DNA of 64,000 nt, taken from NCBI GenBank assembly GCA_947652115.1, contig OX393570.1:15081964-15145963 (forward strand). The letters run 5' to 3'. Both the position numbers and the translations under genes were made by a program. Source of the stretch: Blastomussa wellsi (lineage: Eukaryota; Cnidaria; Anthozoa; Scleractinia; Plerogyridae). The notes beneath the pieces are model-generated. The model had not been told where the DNA came from and ran no database searches. It saw nothing but the letters and a program-made list of their open reading frames with translations. Shown piece by piece: positions 13,501 to 28,500 of the stretch (position 1 is its first letter; each line of letters opens with the position of its first letter).

Positions 13501-16500
13501 AAACTAGTATAAAATTCTATTTACAATTGTTGTTTATTATTTGTTTATTTGTCTTTAAATGTTCAGAGGGAATTAAGTACAAAGGCACTTATAAGAATAC
13601 GGAAATCAGTGGCAGCAATGGAGTAAGTTGGTAGTATTCATGTTTGTTTCTATAATAGTTATTAATAATTTGGTATACTATTTTCATTGAGAAAAGTTGT
13701 GTTATAATGAACCAAGTTAAATGCAAGGCCATTATTATAGTAATGGCATACTTTATGAGGGTCCTTTGTTCGCTGGAAATTAACATTATCACTTTTCTTG
13801 TAAAATGTTTTCGCTAAAAGGAGACAAGTCATAACACCTCAAATTACTTTTTTCAACCTAGAAATGATTACCTTAGTTTCGATAGAGAGAAATCTAAAAT
13901 AATTTATAATAATGGTGTACTTAAGGAGCAAAAAAAAAATAGTTAATGAGTATACTGTACTGAAAAAAATGATAAAGAAAAATGCAGGCTAATTTCTTGT
14001 CAATACACTTTGTAAAACATTTCTGTTTTCCTTTCTTCTTTTTTTTTTCCATCAGTGGAGATAGCGTGCTCCGGTAAGTGCTCTCCATATCATTTGTACA
14101 TGTAAAAATTAATAGCTTCTCAAGGTTGCCGCTCAGGCACGCTAAAGCCATTGTGTGCTAGCACGGTGGACTTTTCAAAGTAGCCAGCCAATGAAAAAGT
14201 TCAGAAAATGTGACATGCCCATCTGTTAGTATACTAAACCGGATGTGCTATCTGGTTTTGTGTACTAAACATGGGGTATCCTTTGCTATTCAGCTCTGAG
14301 CAACTCAGGAGCCTCCAGACCCTCAGTTAAACTAATGAGTGAATAAATGAGTTGAAATAACCATTTTTTGAGCTATATTATCTCACTGTTTTAGTATATA
14401 CTAAAACAACTACCACCAGCCACCTTCACTTTGGTGAATAGTTTTTGACTCGCCTGAACTGAAAACTGCTAGCCCCAGGCTGTTTTACAGGACTTTCTTT
14501 GCATGTTGATCAAGGAAAATAATTACACATTAATTGATTTGTGGTCCCCTTTTTTGCTCTTCAGGGGTATGGAGTCTCCTACAATGGATACACTTTCTGA
14601 AGGTGGTAAGTTGTTTTTTTTTTAATTTATTCTTTTAGAGCCTAGTTATGTAAAGGGATATTGTCTTTACTATAATTATACATGCGAGTTACAATGTAAA
14701 TTTGAAAGTGTTCAGGTGGATGTTTGTAAGTTTGCCAAATTCAAAATGGCCTTATTTTGCATAGGCAGTCATAATAAACAAGGAAAAACATGTTGTTATC
14801 CAAAGGCATATCTTAAAGTGTCTATATGGCCTACAGAGTTTTTATGTTTTCGGTATCTTTACATTGCATAAGCAAGTATTCCAATTGTATTTTTTGGATT
14901 CCATAACTTTTTTCCCACAAAATAGAGCTTTAAAGTTCCCCCATCGGACACGCCCAAAGAAGATGACCACGAGTTGTTTCTAAAAAAGGGTCCTGGTTCT
15001 AGAACGGGTCATGACGTCAAGTCAGGAATCGTCAAATCTTCCTGTCAGTTCATTTCACTGTTAATTTCGAAATATGATTAATTGTAACGGATTTCATCTG
15101 AATAATATGTCTGATAGATGTGTTGTTGTGAGGTGTTCAAATTCTGCTGACTCAAAGAAAGGAATTGCCTGAAGTGACGTCATTCTTCACCAATCTTTGA
15201 TCACGCGGTCAACTTCATTGGGCGTGGCCAAGGCGGCAAATTGAAAGCTTGATTTTGGGGTGAAAAGTGACGGAATCAAAAAAAAATTTCAGGATAGTTT
15301 TCTACACATTCTAGAGATAACAAATCCAAAACAATCGCTTTTGACCGTATAGACACTTTAACAAAATAGCAATCCAGGAAAATACCACAGTGAATAAGAG
15401 AGTGTAATTGTATAGTCATTTCATGATAACAATAATATTGTTTAAAACCTGGCATGCATGCATTAATTTTGTTCTTTGTAATGGCCATATAATACACTGA
15501 GAGATTCAGGGTTAGTCAGGAACCAGAAGGCCAAACTACATCCATTTAATTGCCATGCTAGTACGATAATAACTAAATACATGAAATGACTCCTTTTCTA
15601 TTCAATTTGTGTAAATAATACTTAATATGCAATTGTAAAGTACACCGACTCTACTCAGTTGTGTCTCATTTCTGGTCATGTTATGTTGTGCATTTAGATT
15701 TGTTTTTCACATACCATTAATTTGGTTATACAGCAGTTCATTGGGGTAATATTATCACATGACCTGGCCAATTAACTCAGGTTGAATGGGTGTGATTTTT
15801 GTAGACATGTCTTTGATAGTCACCCTTAATTAACTGTGTTAATTGTGCTTTTTTGTCTTTTTGTGATTGTATGTCTGATCTTGTTCCATGCATTTGTCGT
15901 TCACCTCATGTTCTTAAATTTTCATACAATCATTCATGAAAGCATGCTCCATTTTGTGGTGACAGTAATAATTGCAGTATTAATAGACCCTTTTCATAAA
16001 TGGCTGCCAATTTAAAATTCTTTTGTATGCATTCAAATTAGCCTCACTAAACTCGTTTGGGAGTAAAAATTCTTTTGAATTATCAACTCAAAAACGAGGT
16101 TAGTCAGGCTAATTTTAATATTTGCAAAAGAATTTATAATTGGCAGCCATTTATGAAAAGGGTCTATGTTTTATTGGCTTTTGCACAAACCTATTTTAAT
16201 TATTCATTTAAACTTAAATTATAAGCAGCTGCTAACTAAATAACGTTATGTGAAAGTAACAGTTAACGTCATTAACAATCCATAAATGCAGTCATAAACG
16301 TACGTGTAGGTAGATGGCTTTCACAGCAAGTTTTGTAATCATTTAAAATCCCTTTTACTTGACGGTATTTGATATCTGGACAGACGCCGTTCAAAATGCA
16401 CCAAAAATGCACTTGGTCACAGTATGTTCAAGTGCTTGTGGTATGTCATGATATATAATAATTTTGTGGCATACATGTATCTTTTTAATAAGAAACTTGC

Positions 16501-19500
16501 TTGAGCTGTAATTTTGACAGTGTGCTTCATGCAGACTGGTTGCATAGAGTAGTCTGCTCTGTGCAGTTGCTGTTTCAGATGATCATAACATCATGCCAAC
16601 TATTACGTCTCATGCATTCATTTGACCGTGGCACCCCGTACATATGAAACTGTTGACATGATTGCAACATTTCTTAGCAGCACTGAGGTTATTATTCTGA
16701 TAAATGCACTGATACTTTTAAATGTGACCACATGTAAATTTCAAGGTAAGTTTATCAAAGGTTCCTATTTTGAAAGAATTGAGTTAAAGTATGCCTTTTA
16801 TAAGGTTAATTTAACTATCTAGGTAGGTTTCAAATTTAACAACATTACTAGCCTGCCTTCCTGCTATCTCTACTACTGTAATTTTATCTCCGGCAAATTT
16901 TAAGATGTTTGATGTACTTTATGTACAAAGTTAGAAAATTAAACTGCTTCAAGGTGTTAACTAAAGTAAATTAGTTATCAAGTTAAACAACATTAGTAGG
17001 CCCCTTCTTTATTGTATAAATTAATTAATTGGTTATTAAAAATGTAACTATTTCAGTACAGTCGATGACTTTAAATTTGATGTTTACATTAAATTGAACT
17101 TAATCTGCTGGGTAAACACTAACTGACTGTCATCATTGTGTGTTTGTGCTGTCACATTTAACATTTCTTATTTACTCCCAGGGAGACGTGCACGCTCACG
17201 ATCTCCTTCTTTTCTGCCTCCAGAAGAAGAACCGGTGAGTTATGATTCATATCATTTCTTTTTGCTTTGTAGGTAAAAAAATTAATTACCCGTCAAATTC
17301 AGTGATAGGCGACCCATTGAATCCAAACTCCTGCGAGCAGTTGGCAATAGACACTTTGCATTAATGGCGCTGAAATTTGGATAGCAATACTTTGTACATC
17401 CTTAGCCTCGTTTGGATGTTTATAGACAAAGGAATTTTTAACGTGAACGTAAGGGCTTAGGATGTATAAGTATTGTTATTCAAATGCGGATGCCATTTAT
17501 GCAGTGTCTATAGGCTTTCTTCAATCAAAATGTTATTGCAACCTATATTTTAGCTAGTGGTTGGAAACACAGACTTTCATATGTATATGTTGTGGTTCAG
17601 TTTTACCCTGGGCAAAATCTGGTATTTCCTGTTTAATATCATAGAACCATACACCTGCAGCAGAAAGGAAATACTTAAGTGTACCAACCACAACATTGAC
17701 ACTGTTACTCACCTGGGCTAGTTTTGCTATTTTTTTCCATAAAAGTAATGTGTGGTGTAGAAGTATTGCTCAACTCTAGATTACAAATAATGCGTCTGTT
17801 ACTGTTACTGTATCTTCTGTGGGATTCAATCTCTAGTTTTCCAGTTAAACAGGTTTTCTTTGCCCCCCCCCCCCCTACTGCATAGTTTCTCTGACTGTGT
17901 GAAGGTTACAAAGACAGTTTCTGCCACTTTCAAGGATGGGTTTTAGAAGAAAATTACTGGTTAAGACGTTTTAGCGTGTAATATTACTGAGTAAATGCAA
18001 ATGCACAAGTTATGCAAGTAATCGTCAGTAACACAATGTGTTAAACAGAGGTCTAAAGAATGTTACATTGTGGATTGAATTGCACACTGGATCTTTATAG
18101 TGACAACATAATATAGTAAATGGTAAATCGGGATGGATTACAGAGTGGCTGCATCACATATTTGAAACGTTTTGTCATGCCCAGCTCTGAGTATTTGCCA
18201 GGGTTTATTTGGCTAACCGCTGAAGACAGTAATGTGTTAATTGCCACATTGTCATTTGATTTAATTGTTCCTCTTATTACCCTTTTAGGACTCAGACATG
18301 GAGGTAGATGCTCAACCACCGCCTTGGCAACAAGTTGTCGATAAAAAGGTAACTTATGTGGTAGCTTTTTATTTAGATAGTACACTGATACAATCGTGGC
18401 AGAACTAGTTGAGACAAATGAATATCATACACTTTTCGCGAATTTCTTGACTTACCATTCTCCCCTCCCCCCTGCTAAATGTTGTTTTCGTGGGCATGCA
18501 ATTCACCCGACATTGTTTTCAGAACGTAACAACATTGACGGCATTGAAAGGGGAGAGGGTGGTTATTATATGTAATTAAGAAATGAGTTTTGGTACCTCG
18601 TTTACAGGAAATTTTGTTAAGTGTCCCAACAGTTCTGTCCAAGATTGTAGCTGTTATTCGTTATTCCTTTACAGTGGTCAATGATTAGTAGTTGATAAAC
18701 TGGTTGATAACTTCATCATAACAATTGATTCACCGTGATTCAAGTGTGGCTATGTTTATCCTAAACTTCCAACCAAAGTGGGCTTTGAAACATTTAACTT
18801 TTAGTCTTTGACGCTTTTTGTGGCGTTTTGTTTTGCAGCTTATAAGAAGGCTAAAGGGCAAAGAAATAAAGCGACAAGAGTTTATTCACGGTAATGATCA
18901 CCTGATTTCTTAGCTCAACATATTTTAGTGCAGCGACCTTGATGATGTCATTATTGCCCGTATCTTACACTGGAATCCAACTACAAATTCCAGTTTATAC
19001 TCTGTCTTCGGCCGACATTTAGTCTCGTTTTCAGAGCAGATCATGGAGGTATTGTAATGCAAACAGTTTAAAAAGTTACGAAACTATTGTATTATTTTGC
19101 GCCTAATTGTCTTGGTTTAAGTACGACTTGCCCTACCTGTCGACAAATGTCAGAACTTGCTTGCATAAGTCAACCTAAAATGTACAGGATTGAGGAAAGA
19201 CGTACTGAAAGAAAGTTTTGACCTTGCAAATTATCAAACCCTCTATCAAAAGTTTTGAGTTTATTAGTGACGTGTTATTTATTCAATGTTGTTGTTTTGT
19301 TTTTAAGTGATGTGTTTGTACATTTCACACAGCATTTCGCTGTGTGTTGTTGTCTGTAGTTATTCAATGATGTTGATCTTTTTCTTTTTTAGAGCTTATC
19401 CACACTGAAAGAACACATGTTAGAAATTTAAAAGTGTTAAACAGGGTGAGAACACTACGATGGAACTACTGCCTGTATTTTCTCTGGGTAGAAATTGTCC

Positions 19501-22500
19501 AAAATTGTGCACGTGTTAGGAGATGAAGTGTTCATTTGTCATGTCAATGTCAGACAAACTCTTAAGCCTGGTTCATACTAGCGACATAGTGACATAACGA
19601 CGTAAAGAAAAGATCAATCTTTTCCTTATGTCGTTATGTTCATGTAGCTTTATGTCATTATGTTCCTGCCATGTCGTTATGTTGTGTTGTTCACACTGGT
19701 GACATAAAACATAAGTGTAAGGTCTTTCTTGCATTTGCGTGACCTTGTCGTTATGCCGGCGTTATGTCGCTAGTGTGAACCAGGCTTTACCATCTAAATA
19801 TTTTCCAACAGTAAACTGAGCTGTGATAAAGATTGAAGATGGGAATTTTGTTAAAATAGCTACGTCATGATATTTTTACTTATTTATTGCGACGAACCAA
19901 ATTACCCTTAAAACGTAGGAAACCTAAAACTAATAGTTTACTAAGGAAGAAAAACAACAAAGAGGTGAAAGTAAAGCAAAAAGGAACAAGGATGGTTAAG
20001 GATTGAGAAGATTGAGACAGATTACAAATAACGAATTTGAAAAACTTAGGCTAAATTTTTCAAAAGGCACAAACCGTGACGTGGCTCCTTTAAGTTTGGT
20101 GAATAAATGATAACCATCGTGGGAGAAAGAAAAAAACTGAATCTCCGACAGGATTTGAACCCATGACCTCCCAGATATTGGTCGGGCACTCTAATCAACT
20201 GGGCTACAGAGAACTCTTGGTAAGCTCGGCCATTTACTAGGCTCATATGCATGTATGACACGTGGCCTGTATACTGCTAGGGTCAGCAATGTCGAAACCA
20301 ACACGAGCCTGTGAAACTCCGGAGCAACAGATAAAAAAGAACTCAAAACAACTTGGAACAGAAAAACAATAGCTCAAAAACAAAGAAAAAAGTGAAAGGT
20401 TTTTACACCGAGGTAAACCCAAATTTTGACACTATCGCCTGCGACTAAATCACTCCCACCGGTTGAAGACTGCGGGAAAGCTAGTGCCAAATTGGGCTTT
20501 CATCATGTAAGATGGAATTTGCTATGTTGTCTTTTCTTATAATCACAGGTTTTAGAAAGGATTCAAAAATTATTGTTTAATATTTATTTCAGGTGTTCTA
20601 CAGACCAATGATGAAAATGAATGTCATGTCCAAACAATATATCAGTCAACTCTTTCCCAACTTGGATGCACTGATTAAGATTCATCGTAAGTAAGCAACT
20701 TTGGTTTGTAGGTGTAGGTAACTTTAAGCATTTTTTCTGAACAAACTATTCCAAGGGAGAAAGGCGTGAACAGGCTATACAGCCTATATAAAGCACCAAC
20801 CCATGAAACATAGAACATGAAAACAGGCCAGACCACATTCTTGGTACTAACTTTAAATACCAATATCATTGGGTTGGTTGTGTTGGTGTCCAAAGTGACT
20901 GATTTTGTATCACTTACATATAACGTTTCTTGTTTTACTATCAGTATTAGATTTTTAGCTTTTAGTATCCCAGGCTAAAAGGCTCTGACATTTTTTTGGA
21001 CAGTACAGTCATCTCTAAATATATTTGTCTTTGAAACACGTGAATGATATGTCGTTAGTATACAAATAATTGATTGGCATGAGCCCTAAAATCTATTGTT
21101 TCTTTTCAGTCCCACTAATGAAGAGCATGATAAACAGACAGGAGGAATCTGAAGAAGTTATTACGTGTATAGGAGATGTCGTGCTGGAAAGGGTAAATTG
21201 CACTGAATTTCTTTAGCGTAGAGCATCATCTCCTCAACAGCGCCCACCATTTAGCACATCAGTGTATGCTTTACTTGCAACTAGACTGCTTAGAGTAAAA
21301 GGATGTTTTCTTGTCCGTTTCCAGTTAGCAGCATCAGGCTGGATATTTTTGAGCAATGTTGTGCACAGCGTTATTTTTTAACGAGAATTAATGTTTAGCC
21401 TTAGCCTTACAACTGCAATTAGGCGACTCCACACTGCTAAGTGTTGTCCAGTCCAGTACAAGGGTTCGGTTTTTCATTTTCCATAGAAATACAAGAAGAT
21501 ATTTTGTTAGAAGAGTTTAAAAAGCATAGAAGATTATTTCGACTTAAAGTATGTGAAATAATTCAGCTGTGAATAGCGGATGTAGATGAAAGTGAGAGAT
21601 GATCATAGCTGTAAATTTCCAATTTAAGCAATTGGCATAACGAAGCTTGAAAAAATTCAGGGCTTCAACTGGATTCGAACCCGTGACCTCCGCGATACCG
21701 GTGCGATGCTCTACCAACTGAGCTATGAAGCCACACAGGAGCGAGGTCAATTTGTTGAGTTCATATTTTCCCGTGAGGAGTGAAATGACGTTTAGTATAT
21801 GAAATACTTCAATTCTTTATTCCAGTTGCTTAAATTAGAAATTTACTGCGATTATCATCTCTCCCTTTCAGAAGATATTTTGTTTCGAAGCGGTTAAAAG
21901 TAGAAAAGTAATTGGAAATAAGTGAATGAGTATTGAGCCATTTGTTTTTCTTCGAACTAGTTGCAGTTGAAAGTATTTCTTGAGGCAATGAAACAGCGGC
22001 TTTACTGTTGCAAAGAAAGTCCAGAAAATATCTGAGGCATCAACATAGGAACCTATATGATGTTTTAACAGAAACATCAACGAAAAAGCCTATGTTTATT
22101 TGGCTTCCTTTGCAATGGCTTAAATTGCGTAAAGAATAATACAAACTTTCTGTAAACTGAATTCTCCGTTTGGATTTATTTCATACACACATTACCACGC
22201 CATCTTTTGGTGGAAATTTGTTCTTTGATCATCTCCATGGGTTGTTGGTTAAAATCTCGTTGTAAAATTTTCTTTTGTTTTGTCATCTATCGTGCAGTTT
22301 GATGGAGAGCCCGGTGAGATGGCTAAAGATGCCTGTGCGGAGTTTTGCAATCATCAAAAGTTTGCGTTAGAGCAGCTGAAGGTCTGTAAAACGAGTACTA
22401 ACTGGTTATTAATTTCAGCAATAATTAACTGTAACGCCGGAGACGGCTTCAGTTGTGCTTTGTTCTGTTACACATGATACAGGAGGATGTGACGAACACA

Positions 22501-25500
22501 ACCGCAAAGACTTGCGCTTTTGCCCAAGTTTTGTTTGCTTCATTTCCTAACAGAATGGAGGATATCTGAAATTTAGCGGGCGTTAGACTAAAAAAGTCGG
22601 GTGTCTGAGTGAATGAAATCACCACTTGTACTTAATGCTGGAAAGTGACACAACTCTTGTATTTTTGATCCATTAACTAACACGAGTGTGTCGTTTCCTT
22701 TTATTTTAGAATCGGCAGAGAAAAGATCCAAAACTTCAACAATTTATAGCTGTAAGTATTTTTTTCTTCTCTTTGGATAAACACGCAGGATTTTGCCACT
22801 GAAAACACAACCTGCAATAAGCTGTAATGTGAGTAATACCAACAGAACAGGGAAAGGCTGATTGGAAAAGTCCATTGAAGGCACTGAAGTTAATGAGGCC
22901 CTTTTGTACTGACTAGGTATGAGGCTTGTTGTGAAAATGAACACTGGTCCCAACTGCTAATTTCAACCAAGTCAACTATTTGCCTGTTTGTTAAATAAGA
23001 AAGTAAAAAGCGTTTGCACTCTATTTTTGCACACTTGCCTGTTATTTAACAATTATGAGCTCTTCGGCCTCATCAACTATCACCTCATAGAAATCAAGAG
23101 TAAATCTTCAACCACTGCACTCTAATGGCTGATAGTGTGCAGTAGCTCAGCCAATCAGATTGCGGCATTTGCATCAGTATACTAGTAGATTTTTACGAAA
23201 TAAAAATAAACGTCAATGCATTGAAAAGTTGCTTAAGTTTTAAATAAACCTGCACCAGCAGAGCAATCTGCGCTTACACTGTTTTCCCATTTTTTCAATC
23301 TTAGCTGTACAAATAGGGTCCGTTTAGCAGTGAAATATTATTGTACTTTTCTTTTGTTGTTTTCTGTTTCTTTTTATGAAGAATTGTGAAAATGATCCTC
23401 TTTGTCGGAGATTAAGACTTCAAGATATCATTTCGTCCAGTTATCAAAGATTAACGAAGTATCCGCTGCTACTGGAAGGAATACAGAAAAATACACCCAG
23501 TAAGTGATTTAATCCTGTTGACAAGTGTACGAAATACATACTCTAACGAAAAGGACAAGTTTATTTCCACTCAAGAAACTATGTTTTCTTGCTATGTTCA
23601 TCATGAACAAAACTTTGCAAGAAATGTTTTTATGAAGTTGTTCATATTACAAGCTACTAGTACTACGTTAGGGAAGCTCAAAAAACTTCGTAGGCTGCGT
23701 GGCACTTGTTACTGCACTAAATAAAAGGAGTTCGATGTTCATAAAAGTACCAATGTTTGAGTTAAATTTCCAAACGTTTCGGGCATTGATTCCACTTATG
23801 AAGGGCCAATGCGCGAAACGTTTGGAAATTTAACTCAAACATTGGCACCTTATGAACATCGAACTCCTTTATTTACCATATTACAAGCTGTCAGCCGCAT
23901 TTGTAGTTATTTATTTTTCTCTTTGATTAATGCAGGTTCTCATCCAGATGGCAAAAATATTGAGAGGGCAATCCAGTGTACAAAGGTAAGTTGTAATTTT
24001 CAAGTTCAGAAAGCCGAGCCGACCGTGAAAAAACTGGGCTCAGTTGGGGAATTAGAACTTTGATTCAGGCACTTTCACTTCACGGAGGTTTCATTTCTAA
24101 CCGCATCAAAAAACGGTGAGGTAGCCCTTTCGTTTACACGGCGCCGATCGAGACTGTTATTGAAACCGGGCATACATTTAATTTTGAAAACGATGTGAAA
24201 AATGGAGCATTATCAAGTCGAGGCATTTTCATTGGTTGTGAAAATGGCAACACAGTTTCTATTGTAAGACAGTCATGTATTTAGGTGAAAAATTGATCTG
24301 CACGCTAAGAGTAAACATAGTGAGCCTCCGTCTACACACGAAGTCCTGCGCTTGCAAAGGACATCCGAATACACGCGGAAAAACGGGGAGTTAATGTCCG
24401 TGTTTCGAGGTCATTAAATGTGTCGATTGGAAACCGCTTCCGTGCAAATGATGCTCTAGTTTGATGTGTTAGGTATTAGCACTTCTTTGTATCAGTAACA
24501 AAAGTTCTTTCTTTTCTTGCAGGATTTACTAGCTTTTGTGAATCAAAGCGTTAAGGACTGTGAAGATCGACAAGTAAGTGCCATGATACTCTTTGTACAT
24601 CTCTTTGTTCAAAGGAGGATTACGATCTGATTCTCCCTTCTTTCTACCCAAGACTAACATATTTAAATCACATTTCGAATAACGGGTCACTTTCTAAGAA
24701 GCGTGGATCAAAACTATTTGATCTCTTGATGGAATTAGCATACTTAATCTCGTTTTCGTATTTCTGGAGAAATTTTTCAAAAGAGAGTAGTATGATTCCC
24801 ACACATGTGGTTTATTAATTGCTCATTTAAAGCAAAAGTTTTAAACAAGTTAGATGAAGAACAGGTAACGCTACAATGAGGAAGATGTACAGAATAGCGG
24901 GGCTCAGACTAACGTCTGTGCTTGGACTACTGACCAAGGAAGGCATCTGCCATCTGACACCAGCAGCTGTAAGAGAGTGAGGGTAAAACGTTCTTGGGAG
25001 GTTTGCTTGTAGCCAAAGTATATTTTATGCTCAATGTAACCGATGCAGCAATAATGACGTCATTGTCTTTCCTCGAACAGAGACTCGCAGACTTTCAAAG
25101 AAAAATAGACAGAAGACCTCTTGAAAGCACCAACAACAAAATGATGGAAGAGTTCAAGGTATGTCCGCAATGTACTTTTTCTTTCTCCACCAACCGGCAG
25201 AGGCAAACCTCATCACATGGGTCATTGGTTTTTGCCATTTACTTTTTCAAGCATAGAAAGTCAAAGAAGTAGAAATTTCTTAGTTAGAATTTTTGGAGAA
25301 AGTCTGTACTATTTTGTGCATTTCCAGGGAATCACGCCTTTTTATTTTTTCTTCTCAAACTATAATTGTCGTTTGACAAACGCTTGCATGATGTCTTATG
25401 CTATTTCTGTTATGTTTCCAGAACCTCGATCTGACTACAAAGAAGTTGGTTTATGATGGTCCTCTCACATGGAGAATAAGCAGAACAAAATCTATTGGTA

Positions 25501-28500
25501 AGTAACGAGACTTCAAAATATGTTTCCCCGTTAAAACATCAGTTTTGGAGTGGTCTTATCGCTCATATAAACAAACCAAAGAAAGAAAACAACGACAACA
25601 AAAGGCAACTACTTTAACAATTTACACAGCTAATGCGTGGTGTGTGATGAACAAGGTATCCCATGTTTTTTAAGCTTTCAGCCACATGATGGGCAAGTTA
25701 TTGCGGCAGATTATTTGTTTGAAGAGTCAGTTTTGAAATCACTTATTAACAGTGGAGGTGTACAAGAATACTGTTCATCAGTTAATAAGTACGTTTTAAC
25801 ATATCGTTAGCTTTGGAGAGGGAAGAATTCTTAGGAAAAAAATAGCATGACGAATATGGCTTTGTTTGTTTTCCTCTACAGATCTCCATGTACTGTTGTT
25901 AGAAGACTTATTAATTCTGCTTCAAAAGCAGGATGATAAACTTGTGCTGAAGTGTCTAAGTACAACGTTCTCGGCGGGATACCAAGACGTCAAGGTAAAA
26001 CCCTTCTGTTTTGAGGCTGGAAATTGACTGATAATACCAAAAATCGATTATTTGCATAGCTGTATAGGTTAGGGATTTGACCAAATACGAAATATTTAGA
26101 TACGAAATGCATGGGCATCAGTGATTGTCATTGAACTTTGTGTTAGCACGTTCCCACTAAGGTGTCTTTACACTTTGGTTAGAATAGTTTGACAAGCAGA
26201 GTTGCTCGCGGTATATTTTAAGCCACGTTCAGCTGTTGTGCCGCCGTTCAAGTAAAGCTACACTATCCATTTTTTAACTTGGACATGCCTGGGTTAAAAG
26301 GGGAATCCTTGTTTACAATATTTGCCTCATTAGCATAAGCGATTCAGTTTCTGATGGAGGTACAAAAAAATCAGTTATGAATATTGAAAGTTCATAGCAC
26401 GATTAACTCTGCCAATGAATTTCAGCTCGATGTATTGAATTTTTTTTATCTGACGCCGGTTTAAAAACTCAAAATTTTACAAAGAATGTATGCGCTTTTG
26501 CCACCCAGAAATTTTGGAGTTTTTGAATATTACACGCAAAGAGCTAAAAATTTCACCATATACTAAATTTCACTAGCTCTTTAACTGTTTGGAGTCCATT
26601 CATATCTAACATGTTGCCTTCTGTACGCCAAGCCGTATGCTAACGAGGTAAACAATGACGTCAGCATGAATCCCCCTATAGACTGCTTTTCACGAGCGCA
26701 TAAGCATACGCATAACGAAGTAAGCATAACGCTAGTGAGAACAGCAGCAAAATAAGCATAAACATAAGCACGAGCATAAGAGCAACAAACACTTGTTTGG
26801 CTCATGTTGTCTTCACTAGGAATTACTGCGTCATAAGCATAAGTCGACATAAGCACAACGACTGTCCGTTCTTCTTCTGCTTACTCTTATGCTTATGTCG
26901 CCTTCTGTCGCGGCGATTCCTAGTGAGGACAAAAATAAGAAAAACAAGTGTGTTTGTTCTTCTTATGCTTGTGCCTATGTCTATGCTTATACGCCAGTGA
27001 AAACCAGCCTTATCTTGCCAGCTGCAGTAGACGTACTTTTGGATTAATTTTTGGATAGCTTTTTGTTGGCATTCCGATTGCTTTTTCGTGAACTGTTCAG
27101 TTAAGGTACAAGAACTGTGAGAGGGGGATTTTTCAGTTTTACATTGGGTCTCCGACGACTTCCCAGCTCTCCCTCTCTCTCTCTCACGTGCTGCAGTTTA
27201 ATTCAAATCTGAAACAACAGTCGTCGATAATATGTCACCATTTTAGAGTCTTTGTCAAGCGGTATGCGGACTAGTTGATTGTTGTTTATTTTCATTCTTT
27301 TTTTTTTCAAACTTCAGACTACACACAGCCCAATAATCAAACTGAGTAGTGTTCTCACAAGAAATGTAGCAACAGGTGGGTTCATTTGCATCCTAAACAT
27401 GTTGATCTCTTTGAAATTTGATGTAAAACACGCTCACGCTTCTTGTTGAAGTTTGAAGGGATATTGTTTTGATTACTCGCCAAATTTACTTGAAAGTGTA
27501 AGTCACTGGCAGCCCATTGTAATGCCAGTAAAAAGTAGTAAATTCAAGTTGGGAAGTGTGACCCTGCACAAAACTATTGTAATCATTTGTTATGTATCAA
27601 TGAGGGGACCTCTAAGTATAAGCCCTGAGGTTTTTTGAGGTGTCCTCACCACCTATTTCTCTTTTCTTATCTTTTGTTTTGTTATTTCTTTTTAATTAAG
27701 TGATGTAAATATGTGATGAATAAACACTGAATTGAATTGAATTGAATTGAATCATTCGAATTGAAATGTCCTGTAACAAAAAAGGCACGTACCATTGTGG
27801 TTTCTTTTATACCGGTACTTTGCAAACAACAAACTTTCACGCTTAGAGCAGAATTTTCATTTTGTAATTGTTCTTTTCGTTTCACCCATCAGACAAGAGA
27901 GCTTTCTTTCTTGTAAGCACATCATCTTCAGTTGGACCGCAAATTTATGAATTAGTAACGGCCACAGTCACAGATCGAAAAAAGTAAGTAATCTATTAAC
28001 TATCACAGTTCAGAGATTTGTGAACTGACTGTTAAACCTAAGCAATCAGAATACATAAAATGTGAACAAAGCATGTTGCATTACCAGGCGTGGATCCAGA
28101 AAAAAATGGGGACTATTTTCCGTCTTTTCCGAGTGCCGAAGTCGCGTTCTCCAGCGGGACTGGTGGCAGCTCCAACTAGGAAAATTTCTAGGCGTTTTTG
28201 CGTTTTTGATATTAAAACTTTGAAACATTCGTTAACTACTTTCTGAATATTTATTTATTGTAAAGTATGGCCGTTTTCCGTAAAAGCCGGACTGGATCCG
28301 CCCTTGATTACATCTCATTGGCTAAAAAGAAAAGTCTCTAACTGCCTTAACCGGCTGCCACAACAGCCTTATGAACGCAAAGTTATTGAATTTTCTGATT
28401 ACTCTATTGAAAGATAACAAGAGGAAATAGCACCATTTCTGATTAAATTTATTTCATATTTTTTTCTGCAGCTGGTATAAGTACATAACGGATACCGCAG

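Noticed and set aside
21661..21732. Functional tRNA gene (minus strand)
   Set aside because: A and B boxes are perfect, but stem mismatches, the attached body and the known coral SINE signature point to a retroposon.
24060..24450. Possible hAT-like MITE
   Set aside because: Some inverted similarity (CACGGAGG and CCGTGCAAA) is visible, but no clean ends or target duplication.
26581..27000. ORFs rich in AYAYAY/Cys on both strands
   Set aside because: They arise from ATAAGCATAAG repeats of a MITE.
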